Positions 23,502 to 32,382 of a stretch of 64,000 bases of DNA are shown here, piece by piece. The notes under the pieces are model-generated. The model did no database searches and was not told the origin of the DNA. It saw nothing but the letters and a program-made list of their open reading frames with translations. This stretch comes from Mucilaginibacter pankratovii (GTDB taxonomy: Bacteria; Bacteroidota; Bacteroidia; Sphingobacteriales; Sphingobacteriaceae), in contig NZ_JACWMY010000010.1 in NCBI RefSeq assembly GCF_014773265.1, forward strand, positions 228,663 through 292,662, given 5' to 3'. The position numbers were made by a program, and so were the translations under genes. The first letter of the stretch is position 1; every line of letters starts with the position of its first letter.

Positions 23502-25046
23502 TTAGTTTGCTCCGTCGGTTTTGCCTCTGTTAACAGCATACTCGCCAACTTTAACGCCGGTTGCTAAACCAACGGTACAATCGTTGCGGTAGTGAATGCC
23601 ACCGTACAACCTCGACATGCCGGCTTCATTTGCCATTGCCATGAATTCCGTAGCACGTTCCGGCACTAAATAACCTAAAACTGTTGCTGCGGCACCGCTA
23701 AAAGTAGCGTGGCCCGAGATATACGACGGGAAGTTTGGTATACCTGTCAACGTTTTTATCCCGGCTACCATTTGCGTTGGGCGCGGGTTAAAGTAAAAAT
23801 ACTTCGTGTCCCAGCATACAATGGCGGCGTCCATTTGCGCCATGTTCAGCAATGCAAAATTGCGTGCCCAGCGTACCTCGCTCCAGTTGTGTTTTACAAA
23901 CTCTTCAGCAGCAATGGAATTCCAGTGACCCGGAGGCGTTGCGGTTCCTACGCCATCTGCCCAAAAAGCAACGATGCGCTCGTGGTCGCGGCTATGATCA
24001 TTACTCATGGCCATTACTTCTTTCAAATCTTTTTCATACTCTGCTGTACCTTCTTTGTAAGGTGCGGCAGGGCGAACTGTAGCTACAGCAGCGGCCGGTA
24101 ACAGTATAGGCGTAACTTTAGGGAACAAAGGCAGCATCGGCGGGCGGTGCGGCAATTCAAGGCTGATCCATGGAGTGTTACCGGCAGCTTTGGCATCTGT
24201 TTCAAATTTGGTCCAATCGGCCTGGGTACCAATGGCGGCACCGGCTTTATCTGTACGCGCACGTGCTAAAAACACGTTGGCAACCTGTTTGCCCAGGTTT
24301 TCGCCGGCATCCCAGTCCGACCGGGTGTTGGCACCTGCCATTAAGCGATACAATTTCTCTTCGGCAACCTTTTTCTGGATAAAATCCAAATCGCCCGGGA
24401 ATAATAACACCATCATTTGCGCGGTAACACCGGCAACGGTAGCATCTTCGCTTGGGTAAGACGGGAGATCGGATTTAGGAACCAGCGCCTGTACATTCAC
24501 ATCGTTTTTGTAAGGTGCAGCACGGTTGAAAGATTTTTTAAACTTCCAGGCCTGTACCAACGCATCGTATTGTGCGGCGCTTATATAGGCATAAGCACGG
24601 GCAGCATACGGAGGGTTTGAGAACGGAAATTGCGGATAAGCCAATGGGTTTGCAGCGCTTGGGAAAGGGTAGCTTCCGTCGTCGTTTTGGTATGGCGGCA
24701 GGTTGTGTTTGGCAACCAGTTCGCGCAATATCTCGTTCCAGCGTAATACAGAGCCTGCGCTCCAGTATTTAATAATATCTTTTTGTTCGCTGGTGAGGTT
24801 CTTTTGGTAGCTTTTAATTTCGTTCAGGTCGGCCAGGTAGTTTGGCGTGGTGATGGCCTCCGGTGTAGCTACTGTAAAACTTGATGCACCTGTTAAGATC
24901 GGCACCCAGGTATCAGCATTCAGGTCGATATTGGCTGGTGCTAATGCTGGCAGGTCCTGGTTACGCTCGGTAATATCTTTTTTGCATGACGATGCGAAGA
25001 GCGCCACCGCTAATACTGCTGATATATATAGTATATTTTTTTTCAT
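23502..25046 (-). CDS. Vanadium-dependent haloperoxidase / PAP2-like lipoprotein
   Basis: A 514-residue lipoprotein: signal MKKNILYISAVLAVALFASSC with the lipid-modified Cys at 21, followed by KKD. The C-terminal half carries a complete vanadate/phosphate site: K415 and R422 (KYFYFNPRP), S444-G445-H446 (SYISGHATFSG), R479 and H485 (SRLYGGIHYRND). This is the KxxxxxxRP, PxSGH, SRxxxGxHxxxD signature shared by vanadium haloperoxidases and PAP2 phosphatases; the long helical N-terminal part favours the haloperoxidase branch. Whether it oxidises halides or dephosphorylates a lipid is undecided. It is probably tethered in the periplasm, with a barrel gene 16 bases upstream and a DoxX-like gene downstream. 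Confidence 0.93.
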   Translation of the reverse strand: MKKNILYISAVLAVALFASSCKKDITERNQDLPALAPANIDLNADTWVPILTGASSFTVATPEAITTPNYLADLNEIKSYQKNLTSEQKDIIKYWSAGSVLRWNEILRELVAKHNLPPYQNDDGSYPFPSAANPLAYPQFPFSNPPYAARAYAYISAAQYDALVQAWKFKKSFNRAAPYKNDVNVQALVPKSDLPSYPSEDATVAGVTAQMMVLLFPGDLDFIQKKVAEEKLYRLMAGANTRSDWDAGENLGKQVANVFLARARTDKAGAAIGTQADWTKFETDAKAAGNTPWISLELPHRPPMLPLFPKVTPILLPAAAVATVRPAAPYKEGTAEYEKDLKEVMAMSNDHSRDHERIVAFWADGVGTATPPGHWNSIAAEEFVKHNWSEVRWARNFALLNMAQMDAAIVCWDTKYFYFNPRPTQMVAGIKTLTGIPNFPSYISGHATFSGAAATVLGYLVPERATEFMAMANEAGMSRLYGGIHYRNDCTVGLATGVKVGEYAVNRGKTDGAN

Positions 25047-25062
25047 GATAATTCTCTCCTAC

Positions 25063-25998
25063 TTATTTCTTTTCTTTTTTAACCGAAAAAACATAATCTA
25101 CACCACCCATAACCTGCAGGTTTTGGCCAACATTACGGCCGGCTACCACATAGTTGCTGCCTAATGTAAACTCAAGCCCTTTTAATGTTTGTGGCATGTA
25201 TTTTACTAAACCGCCTACAGCGGTGGCATTCATGCGGTTACTTGGGAAAGGCATGTTATTACGGGTGATATCAAAACCACCCAATGTGGTGTATTTGGTT
25301 GCAATTGCTTCTACGTTAAGCAACAGGCTGCGGAAGCCCGCGCTCACTAAAAAGTTGGTAGCGTTTGGCAATGCTACCTGGTTGGTGTAGTGCATTTCTG
25401 TAGTGTAGTAAGCGTCGCGGTCAATGGTGATGTTATCCTTGCGGATGTACTGGCCGGCACCGGCTACGAAGAACCTGCCTATCTGGTAATTCACCAAACC
25501 GCGTATAGCAATGCTTTTGCTGCGGCTGCCCAGCGCGAAAGGCAAATAATCGCCCTGGTAATTACCTACGGGGATAGAACCGGAGGCTATAGCATGAAAG
25601 CTAAGCAAGCCCCTGCCAATTTGTTCGCGCACGGCCATCCATTTAACGGCCAGGTTGATATCCTGGAAACCGCGCTGGCCACGCAGCGTACCTGCGCTGG
25701 CTTTGGTTTGAATGTATGGCATAAATGCCGAAACGTTAATGCGGTTGCTAAGCCCGTAAACAGCCCCAACGTTGTAAATATTGCTGCTGATGGTACCAAG
25801 GTTCAGGTTTTCGCGCTTAAGGGTACCTTCCCAGTAGTGGTCCCAGTTGTTGTGGGCGTACATGCCGGCGATGCATAAATAGTTTTTCGGGATCATGATA
25901 GCATCGCTTTCTGTTTGCGCACAAACGGTTTGTGACAGAGCAACAAAAGCAATAATACCAGCACAATACCTGTAAGTATATTGTAAAAGATATTTCAT
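25063..25998 (-). CDS. Outer-membrane barrel protein, transporter-like
   Basis: A 311-residue exported protein. An N-terminal signal (about 1-27, ending in SQTVCAQ) precedes amphipathic strands such as YNVGAVYGLSNRINVSAFMPYIQTKA, SFHAIASGSIPVGNYQG, FFVAGAGQYIRKDNI and a final GGVDYVFSVKKEKK. The family is the SphA/phenol-degradation-like barrel group widely found in Bacteroidota; substrate unknown. It is 16 bases upstream of the haloperoxidase-like gene and on the same strand, so the two are translated from one message. A promoter-like pair (TTG-N20-TAATTTTA) is found at 26014-26044. Confidence 0.85.
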   Translation of the reverse strand: MKYLLQYTYRYCAGIIAFVALSQTVCAQTESDAIMIPKNYLCIAGMYAHNNWDHYWEGTLKRENLNLGTISSNIYNVGAVYGLSNRINVSAFMPYIQTKASAGTLRGQRGFQDINLAVKWMAVREQIGRGLLSFHAIASGSIPVGNYQGDYLPFALGSRSKSIAIRGLVNYQIGRFFVAGAGQYIRKDNITIDRDAYYTTEMHYTNQVALPNATNFLVSAGFRSLLLNVEAIATKYTTLGGFDITRNNMPFPSNRMNATAVGGLVKYMPQTLKGLEFTLGSNYVVAGRNVGQNLQVMGGVDYVFSVKKEKK

Positions 25999-26013
25999 AA
26001 AATGGAGTTAGGG

Positions 26014-26044
26014 TAAAATTAATTAAGATAAAAATTCAGCACAA
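26014..26044 (-). promoter_or_regulatory. Possible promoter of the barrel/haloperoxidase genes
   Basis: On the minus strand a TTG (26042-26044) is followed after 20 bases by TAATTTTA (26014-26021), close to the Bacteroidota pattern. It would give a short leader before the ATG at 25998 and could act in addition to the promoter at 26777. Confidence 0.45.
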
Positions 26045-26190
26045 CCAGGCTTAAATAAGCACAGGTATCAACATATATCCTTTACATTTTTTACCGGGTA
26101 CCAACACGGCGAAATGCAAGATGAATTAACTATCCCCCAATGTTGAGGCACAGTAAAAAATGTAAGGGATACAAAATCAAATATATTTTG

Positions 26191-26742
26191 TTATGCGCTG
26201 AAGTTGGGCGGTTTGCCCGGGGATTCGATGTACGGATTGGTTAACTTTGCAGATATAGGGTTCTCATGTCCTTTCAAAGTTTGGGAGAAGGTAACAAAGT
26301 TGTAATGAACAACGGGGTTATTATATTCGATACCGGCGGCGGATTTCTTCACCTGCGCATCCGCTCCTTTTTTGCTCAGCGGTACATCGCTTACATCTTT
26401 GGCTACAATAAGGTTGGCACTTACCAGCCGGGTTTTTACGCTGTTGGCAATACAAACCAGGTACATGGTATCCTTGGTCATTTTTACGCCAACGTAGTTG
26501 TAATAATTATCCTTTAACTGAATTTGCCCCTGTACGTGTTCGTAGTCGGGCCAGTCCTGCATTTGCGGGTTATGCATTGGCAGTTTTATCTGGATAAGCT
26601 GTGTAGCATCTACTTTATTTTCGTAGATCTGCTTTACCATCTGCACTTCAGACCGGTGGATGAAATATTGGAAGAATAGGCCATACCCTCCTGTATAAAA
26701 CAGGTGTACACTTAATAACAGTATCGCAAAAAACCTTTTCAC
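26191..26742 (-). CDS. Unknown membrane-anchored or exported protein
   Basis: A 183-residue protein beginning at a GTG (26742) with a hydrophobic N-terminus (MKRFFAILLLSVHLFYTGGYGLFFQYFIH) that acts as signal or anchor. The rest is a probable beta-rich periplasmic domain (VDATQLIQIKLPMHNPQMQDWPDYEHV, a DNYYNYVGVKM strand). The C-terminus is GKPPNFSA. Short proteins with this type of N-terminus occur in front of outer-membrane protein genes in this phylum, but I cannot name a family. It is the first gene after a well-formed promoter at 26777-26807, and the barrel gene follows after 192 bases. Confidence 0.75.
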   Translation of the reverse strand: MKRFFAILLLSVHLFYTGGYGLFFQYFIHRSEVQMVKQIYENKVDATQLIQIKLPMHNPQMQDWPDYEHVQGQIQLKDNYYNYVGVKMTKDTMYLVCIANSVKTRLVSANLIVAKDVSDVPLSKKGADAQVKKSAAGIEYNNPVVHYNFVTFSQTLKGHENPISAKLTNPYIESPGKPPNFSA

Positions 26743-26776
26743 TAAATCTGGTACAATTAGGGGTATAATTCGGTGG

Positions 26777-26807
26777 TAAATATATATGAATTAATTTATT
26801 TTCCAAA
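26777..26807 (-). promoter_or_regulatory. Promoter of the haloperoxidase cluster (TTTG-N19-TATATTTA)
   Basis: On the minus strand TTTG (26804-26807) and TATATTTA (26777-26784) are exactly 19 bases apart, the spacing of Bacteroidota sigma-A promoters (TTTG-N19-TAnnTTTG). The last base of the -7 box is A instead of G. The start codon at 26742 is 34 bases after the box. Confidence 0.7.
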
Positions 26808-26861
26808 CAAATTCAAATGTTTATTGTATCCCCGCAAAAAAGTTACAGAAACAAAATGTTA

Positions 26862-26983
26862 GGTTTCAAATTTCAGATGTGCGGATGAAGAATGAATTTT
26901 GTCCCTGATGTAATATATCATGGCCACTTGTGATGCCTATGTACGTCCTAATCTGAAATTTGCACATTTGAAATCTGCACATC
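26862..26983. repeat. Inverted repeat of the TTTCAAATTTCAGATGTGC type
   Basis: The arm GGTTTCAAATTTCAGATGTGC at the left is matched by inverted copies on the right (AATCTGAAATTTGCACATTTG and GAAATCTGCACATC). It lies between two leftward genes. A short relative (GTGCACATCT ... ATGCACATCC) is at 8308-8332. Confidence 0.6.
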
Positions 26984-26985
26984 TA

Positions 26986-28104
26986 TTACTTCCCCGGCGT
27001 GTAAATAGCCACCCCTACCCGCGAATCGGCACAGCCGTAATATAAAAACCATTTGCTTTTAAAATAAACAAGCCCTTCCATAAATACGGTACCTGCCGGG
27101 TATTGCCCGCTTTTTTCAAACGGCTCCTGCGGTACAAAGAAAGGCTTATCTAATCGGCTGATGGCCCTGGTGGGGTCTGCAGCAGAGAACATTACCTGCC
27201 CGCCGCAGTAAGAGTTGGCGGTGTAGTTTTTATCGCCATAAGTTGGGTTATTTTTGCCGTTGTATAAAAGCACGATGCCTTTTGGTGTGATGATGGCCGG
27301 CGGACCGCATTCGGTGAGGTCGCTGTCGAAATAATTGCGGCGCGGGGATATCAGGGCATTCAGCGTGCTGTCTTTATTAATTAAGGGTTTCCAGTTCACC
27401 AGGTCGGTTGAGGTGGCGGCGTACACGCCGGTTTCGCCCCAATACATCCAGTATTTACCGTTTATCTTGGCGATCACCTGCTTGCCATTTACCAGTTTGG
27501 TAATAATGGAAGCCGACTTGCTGGCTATTTTATGGAATTTACCGTTGTAGGCTTTTTGAAATATCGGGCCGTGCTTTACCCATGTCTTTAGGTCTTTAGA
27601 GGTTGCAACACCCAGGCGTGGCAGATCGTGGTTCCACTGGGTGTAGAAAACTACGTAGGTTCCATTAGCTGTCATGGCAACACGCGGGTCTTCGCAGCCG
27701 CCGGTCCACTCAAATGCTTTCTGGCTATCGTTGGATGGATACAGCATGGGTACAGGCGAACGTTTCACGGTGGTGCCATTAGTGCTTTCCGCCAGCCCGA
27801 TGCGCGAGGTCCTTCCCCCTATCCCGGTGCCCGATTTATCTTCGGCACGGTACAAAATATAGATCTTACCGTTTTTGATGGTGGCCGCCGGGTTAAAGGT
27901 GTCGTTGCTTTCCCAGTCAACGCTGCGCTTATACATTGGGTCGTTAAAACGGGTGGTGGTATCGGGGCTGATAAGCGGGTTCACTCCCGCAGGCCGCACA
28001 AAGGGGCCGAATGCCCAGGTGGGTAGTTTAGTTTGTGCGGATAAAGTGCCTGCGGTTAATAAAAGCAGGCAGAGGGTTTGTAAGGTTTTGTAGAAAGTTT
28101 TCAT
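26986..28104 (-). CDS. Glycoside hydrolase family 130-like secreted protein
   Basis: A 372-residue exported protein with signal peptide MKTFYKTLQTLCLLLLTAGTLSAQ, taken from the ATG at 28104 (an earlier in-frame ATG at 28134 would put 10 polar residues before it). The five-bladed propeller shows TSRIGLAESTNG, GGCEDPRVAMTANGTYVVFY, YWMYWGETGVYAATS, and ECGPPAIITPKGIVLLYNGKNN. These fit GH130, whose members are mannoside phosphorylases or mannosidases. Secretion argues for a hydrolase, as phosphorylases need cytoplasmic phosphate; that is inference. The gene is followed downstream by the palindromic repeat at 26862. Confidence 0.9.
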   Translation of the reverse strand: MKTFYKTLQTLCLLLLTAGTLSAQTKLPTWAFGPFVRPAGVNPLISPDTTTRFNDPMYKRSVDWESNDTFNPAATIKNGKIYILYRAEDKSGTGIGGRTSRIGLAESTNGTTVKRSPVPMLYPSNDSQKAFEWTGGCEDPRVAMTANGTYVVFYTQWNHDLPRLGVATSKDLKTWVKHGPIFQKAYNGKFHKIASKSASIITKLVNGKQVIAKINGKYWMYWGETGVYAATSTDLVNWKPLINKDSTLNALISPRRNYFDSDLTECGPPAIITPKGIVLLYNGKNNPTYGDKNYTANSYCGGQVMFSAADPTRAISRLDKPFFVPQEPFEKSGQYPAGTVFMEGLVYFKSKWFLYYGCADSRVGVAIYTPGK

Positions 28105-28117
28105 CGTAATTGAAGAT

Positions 28118-28372
28118 TTATACCGAATCGTCATCCATTAGTTTTTGACTCGGTACCATAGGCGCACTTTTTTGTTGAACGTTCCCTGTATCAATTTCCT
28201 TTATCAAATGTTCTTCAACACCCAATTTATCAGCTATTTGTCTGAGTATCTGATATTGCATCTTTTGATAGTTAATAAGCGTATCGATCCTAAATATCCA
28301 TCTTGTGATTAGAACAGATATCAAGAAGATCAAAAGATATCCTAAAACGTAAATTATTATTAAGGTTGTCAT
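28118..28372 (-). CDS. Small unknown single-helix membrane protein
   Basis: An 84-residue protein with one N-terminal membrane helix (LIIIYVLGYLLIFLISVLI) followed by a basic stop-transfer (TRWIFR), a short amphipathic helix (MQYQILRQIADKLGV) and a disordered tail ending DDDSV. It lies between the GH130 and methyltransferase genes on the same strand, 13 bases from the former. I do not recognise it; the gap sizes suggest one transcript. Confidence 0.65.
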   Translation of the reverse strand: MTTLIIIYVLGYLLIFLISVLITRWIFRIDTLINYQKMQYQILRQIADKLGVEEHLIKEIDTGNVQQKSAPMVPSQKLMDDDSV

Positions 28373-28394
28373 TCTGTAGATTTTTTTAATCGAT

Positions 28395-29087
28395 TTACTC
28401 TATTACCATCAGCCTTGCCAAATATCCATCCATATCATCTTCATCCAGTATATCTATCGCCCAGTTTTCTTCGGCAGCTACCTGTATCAGGGTGTCCGCA
28501 TCAATATACAACCACTGGAACCAGTCGGTCTTTTGCCCTTTGTAGGCATATTGGTACCATAGCTCGCCGTAATAATTACCGGCAGGCAGATCGCCTTCGT
28601 ACAAATAAGCAATATCAGATGAATCGAATAATAATTGGCCGCCCGGTTTAAGGAGCTTTTTGGTATGCTGTAAAAATACACGTAATTGTTGAATATTCCC
28701 GGTAAGCCCGATGCCATTCATCAACAATAACAGGGTGTCGTATTTTTCGCCGCCGTAAGCGTATATATCCTGCTCAAACGCCTGCTTAACGCCGCGTTCC
28801 AGCATAATATCCACTGCCCTGCCAGATATATCCATCGCGGTAACATCAACTCCTCTGTGCTGCAATACCAAAGCATGGCTGCCTGCCCCGGCGCCAATAT
28901 CCAGCACCCGGCCACGGCATTTACTTAATGCAAGCAGCTCGAGGTCGGGCATATCCTCTTCCCCGCGGAAATAGACATCCAGCGGCATCTCCTCTTTAGG
29001 GCCGTACTTGTTGTTGATGAAAAGCTTGGCGGGCTTGGTTGTTTTGAAATGCCCCCACAAGGCTTGCCCGAAAATATCCTTCGCCAA
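28395..29087 (-). CDS. Class I SAM-dependent methyltransferase
   Basis: A 230-residue cytoplasmic Rossmann-fold methyltransferase. Motif I reads RVLDIGAGAGSHALVLQ, motif II VDVTAMDIS, followed by DTLLLLMNGIGL and LLKPGGQLLFDSSD (motifs IV and V). The start is the TTG at 29087; an in-frame stop lies four codons upstream (29099-29101) and there is no ATG between. The substrate is unknown. It is the first gene of a leftward run with the small membrane protein and GH130. The 296-base gap upstream (29088-29383), shared with a divergent glycosyltransferase gene, contains AT-rich DNA, including TATATTTA at 29288, a possible -7 box for the rightward operon. Confidence 0.88.
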   Translation of the reverse strand: MAKDIFGQALWGHFKTTKPAKLFINNKYGPKEEMPLDVYFRGEEDMPDLELLALSKCRGRVLDIGAGAGSHALVLQHRGVDVTAMDISGRAVDIMLERGVKQAFEQDIYAYGGEKYDTLLLLMNGIGLTGNIQQLRVFLQHTKKLLKPGGQLLFDSSDIAYLYEGDLPAGNYYGELWYQYAYKGQKTDWFQWLYIDADTLIQVAAEENWAIDILDEDDMDGYLARLMVIE

Positions 29088-29383
29088 ATTATTTAAGTTT
29101 TATCGGTCAAAGAAAAGCATTGTACGCAAAAGATAAAAATCCCTTTGCTATCGCACAAAAAACACTTGCTCAAAAACTGTTCAGCAAAATTTCCGCGCCG
29201 GATTTAACGGGCGTTTAGCAAGATTTAACTCCCCCGAAAATCAGGCAATTTTTTGTAACATTTTCAATACAATTTCAAAAAATGAACTATATTTATCCCA
29301 CTAATTAATTAAAAACTATTGTTTACACCGCTGTTACATTGGGCCGGCAATCACCGTACTGATGATCAGTAACAAAAAAACCG

Positions 29384-30598
29384 ATGGCCAACATAGGGCA
29401 ACCCAACCTGTTTATTAAACTTCTGAGTAATAAGTACATCATCCTATCGGCCTGGATATTCATCGCCGTCCTTTATACTTTCAAAAATCTCGGTTACGGG
29501 TCAATCAATAATTACCTTATTTTCAAGTATACTTATTTCAATGCCTCCATGAGGCAAAATTTATACGCCCAATACCCGCAATATTATTTTGACAGCAACC
29601 ATTACGGACCTATATTTTGCGTTATAATAGCCCCCTTTGCCGTTATAAAAGGGCAATTGGGTGTTTATCTTTGGCAGGTTTGCAATGCCGTTTTTCTTTT
29701 CCTTGCCATCAGGCAGTTGCCGCTAAGTAATCTTCAAAAAAACATTATCTGCATTATCTGTACGCAGGAGCTTATATTCTCTCTAAAAGAGTATCAAACC
29801 AATGGCGCCATTGCGGGCTTGTTGATCATCACCTGGGTACTGGTTGATAAGAAAAAGGATTTTTGGGCGGCGCTGTTTATTATGCTTGGGTTATTTATTA
29901 AGCTTTACGGCGTTATCGGGATCGTTTTCTTCCTGCTATCCAAACAAAAAAAGCAATTTGTTTTAGGCCTTGCGGTTTGGGCAGCGGTACTTTTTGTATT
30001 GCCAATGGTATTCTTTTCACCGCAGTTCATCGCCCACTCTTACCTGGATTGGTACCACTCGCTGGTAAGTAAAAACGTTGAAAACTTAGCCATGAACAAC
30101 CCTAATCAGGATATATCTGTAATGGGGATGATGCGCCGCATTATTGGCCACCCCATAAATATACTCCCCGTACTGTTAGCCGGGCTTGCGCTGTTTGGCC
30201 TATCCAGCCTTAAAAATTATATGGCCGAGGGCATACGGCCAAGATTGCTGATGCTGTCCTCTTGCCTGTTATTTGTAGTGTTGTTTAGCACCGGTTCCGA
30301 ACAGTGTACTTACATAATTGCCTTTGTGGGGATAGCGATCTGGTTTATATCAGCACCAAGGCCTTTCACAAAGGGGCAGATAGCACTTTTTGTGTTCGCC
30401 ATTTATGTTGGCAGCTTGTTCCGTACCGATATTTTCCCGGCTTACATCAAAAGTAATTTTATGCTGCCGTACGCGCTAAAAGCGTTACCATGCCTGCTGG
30501 TATGGCTTGCAGTAATAACCGAAATGCTGGCGAAAAAGCCTGCACATCAAATTATACGGGTTACCGAGCCCGCACAAACTATTGCCCCTACCAATTAA
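29384..30598 (+). CDS. Glycosyltransferase family 87-like membrane protein
   Basis: A 404-residue integral membrane protein with about ten helices, of the GT-C fold (GT87/DUF2029) class that transfers sugars, usually mannose, from polyprenyl-phosphate donors on the periplasmic side. The first extracytoplasmic loop holds YFDSNHYGPIFCVIIAP, where acidic and aromatic residues are expected to form the active site. The protein is first in an operon with a GT2 polyprenyl-phosphate glycosyltransferase (4 bases downstream) and a deacetylase. Together they could make and use a lipid-linked sugar to decorate a surface glycan. No TTTG promoter at standard spacing was seen. Confidence 0.85.
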   Translation: MANIGQPNLFIKLLSNKYIILSAWIFIAVLYTFKNLGYGSINNYLIFKYTYFNASMRQNLYAQYPQYYFDSNHYGPIFCVIIAPFAVIKGQLGVYLWQVCNAVFLFLAIRQLPLSNLQKNIICIICTQELIFSLKEYQTNGAIAGLLIITWVLVDKKKDFWAALFIMLGLFIKLYGVIGIVFFLLSKQKKQFVLGLAVWAAVLFVLPMVFFSPQFIAHSYLDWYHSLVSKNVENLAMNNPNQDISVMGMMRRIIGHPINILPVLLAGLALFGLSSLKNYMAEGIRPRLLMLSSCLLFVVLFSTGSEQCTYIIAFVGIAIWFISAPRPFTKGQIALFVFAIYVGSLFRTDIFPAYIKSNFMLPYALKALPCLLVWLAVITEMLAKKPAHQIIRVTEPAQTIAPTN

Positions 30599-30602
30599 AT
30601 AT

Positions 30603-31610
30603 ATGATAGCCCCTAACCATCGAACAAAAACAGTGAACAGCCTCCAGAAAAAGGTATCGGTTGTTGTACCTGCATTTAACGAAGAACAAAATTTACCTAT
30701 ACTTATACAAGGCCTGCGCAAGGTTTTTGCCGCCCAGCCTTACGACTACGAATTTATTTTTGTGGACGACGGAAGCAAGGACGAGACCGCCAACCTGTTA
30801 AAAACCCTGAACAGCCAGGACGGCCACATCCATTATATAAAACTGAGCCGCAATTTTGGGCACCAAAATGCTTTAAAAGCAGGCCTGGACTATGCCGACG
30901 GCCATTGCGTTATTTGTATGGATGGCGACCTGCAGCACCCGCCGGAACTGATCCCCGCGTTTTTAAACAAATGGGAAGAAGGTTACGATATTGTATACAG
31001 CAGGCGAAAATCTGCCGCTGAAACATCGTTGTTTAAGCGTACTACATCCAATATGTTTTATGCGCTGGCCAACCGTTTGTCCGAAATAAATATGGAACCC
31101 GGCACCGCCGATTTCAGGCTCATCGACCGGAAGGTTGCCGATGCCCTGTTGCAATTTAAAGAGATAGACCCTTTTTTACGCGGCATTATCAAATGGCTGG
31201 GCTTTTCGCAATACGGTATCAATTACGTGGCCGATCCGCGCCACTCTGGCGAGAGTAAGTATTCGTTTATTAAAATGGTACGCTTTGCTTTCCAGGGGAT
31301 CACCTCGTTCAGTATCCGCCCGCTTTATTTTGCGGTTTACCTGGGTTTTGGCTTTTCTACCTTAACCGCTATTTGTTTGCCTTATGTGCTGTATTGCTAT
31401 TATATGGGGCACGCAGTGGTAGGTTACGCATCTGCCGGGTGGGCATCTATTTTAATGTCTGTATTCTTTTTAGGCGGCCTGCAGCTCATCATCATGGGTA
31501 TTATTGGTATTTACGTGGGCAAAATATTCCTGCAAACCAAGTTAAGGCCAAATTACGTGGTAGAAAGCAGTAGCATAAGACAACAGCAGCATGATCTTGT
31601 TGAGTTTTGA
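30603..31610 (+). CDS. GT2 family glycosyltransferase, polyprenyl-phosphate type
   Basis: A 335-residue protein of the DPM1/GtrB type that moves a sugar from a nucleotide to polyprenyl phosphate. The N-terminal GT-A domain shows VSVVVPAFNEEQNLP, FIFVDDGSKDET (nucleotide-binding acids), KAGLDYADGHCVICMDGDLQHPP (DxD-like motif), and a TADFRLIDR stretch. Two membrane helices at the C-terminus (about 240-262 and 275-300) anchor it. The ATG at 30603 gives a 4-base gap after the GT87 stop; an in-frame TTG at 30582 would overlap. The next gene overlaps its end by 20 bases, so translational coupling is likely. Confidence 0.94.
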   Translation: MIAPNHRTKTVNSLQKKVSVVVPAFNEEQNLPILIQGLRKVFAAQPYDYEFIFVDDGSKDETANLLKTLNSQDGHIHYIKLSRNFGHQNALKAGLDYADGHCVICMDGDLQHPPELIPAFLNKWEEGYDIVYSRRKSAAETSLFKRTTSNMFYALANRLSEINMEPGTADFRLIDRKVADALLQFKEIDPFLRGIIKWLGFSQYGINYVADPRHSGESKYSFIKMVRFAFQGITSFSIRPLYFAVYLGFGFSTLTAICLPYVLYCYYMGHAVVGYASAGWASILMSVFFLGGLQLIIMGIIGIYVGKIFLQTKLRPNYVVESSSIRQQQHDLVEF

Positions 31611-32382
31611 TATAGAGGAATTTGATATGCCGCTTGAATACGGCAAAACCATTTCTTTCGACGAGCAGATAGCCATATCAACCGCGGGTACCGAAGTTAT
31701 ACTGGCCATGCTGCAAAAGCAGCAGGTAAAAGCCACGTTTTTTTGCACCGCCACCTTCGCGCTTGCCAGGCCTCAGCTTATTAAAAGGATGGTAGCTGAT
31801 GGGCACGAAGTTGCCTCGCACGGATATTATCATTCAGAATTTGAGCCTGCGCATTTGCTTAGCTCCAAACTGGTATTGGAAGGCATCACCGGCCAGCCCG
31901 TAACCGGCTACCGTATGGCCCGCATGATGCCGGTTGACGAGGCCGAGATCCACAAAGCCGGTTACCTGTACAATAGCTCTATTAACCCCACATTCCTGCC
32001 GGGGCGGTATAATAACCTTAAGGTTTCGCGCACCATGTTTTGGCAAAGTGGCGTGCTGCAATTGCCTGCATCGGTAAGCCCGAAACTGAGGTTGCCCCTC
32101 TTTTGGCTGGCCTTGCATAACTTCCCCATGTGGTTTTATAAATACCTGTGCCACAAAACCTACCGGGCTGATAAATACCTTAACCTGTACTATCATCCCT
32201 GGGAGTTCACCGATCTTAACGATAAAGCCAAATTCGGCTTCCCCGGCTATGTGAGTAAAAACAGCGGGGCGGCCATGCTGCGGCGCATGGAAGAGTTGAT
32301 CATCAGCTTTAAGCAAAGAGGCTTAGCTTTTGGGACGATAAGTGAGTTTTTGGAGCTGAGTTCAATTCAGGCCGAAGCTTAG
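31591..32382 (+). CDS. Polysaccharide deacetylase family protein
   Basis: A 263-residue NodB-fold enzyme, probably removing acetyl groups from a glycan or lipid-linked sugar. Motif 1 SFDIEEFDMP carries the catalytic Asp and a metal-binding Asp; motif 2 HEVASHGYYHSEF gives the HxxxxH-type metal histidines; later WYYHPW-like LYYHPWEF supplies a further His near the active site. There is no signal peptide, so it works on the cytoplasmic face. It is the third gene in the run and starts inside the GT2 gene. Family resemblance is to deacetylases in exopolysaccharide and lipid A modification loci. Confidence 0.9.
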   Translation: MILLSFDIEEFDMPLEYGKTISFDEQIAISTAGTEVILAMLQKQQVKATFFCTATFALARPQLIKRMVADGHEVASHGYYHSEFEPAHLLSSKLVLEGITGQPVTGYRMARMMPVDEAEIHKAGYLYNSSINPTFLPGRYNNLKVSRTMFWQSGVLQLPASVSPKLRLPLFWLALHNFPMWFYKYLCHKTYRADKYLNLYYHPWEFTDLNDKAKFGFPGYVSKNSGAAMLRRMEELIISFKQRGLAFGTISEFLELSSIQAEA

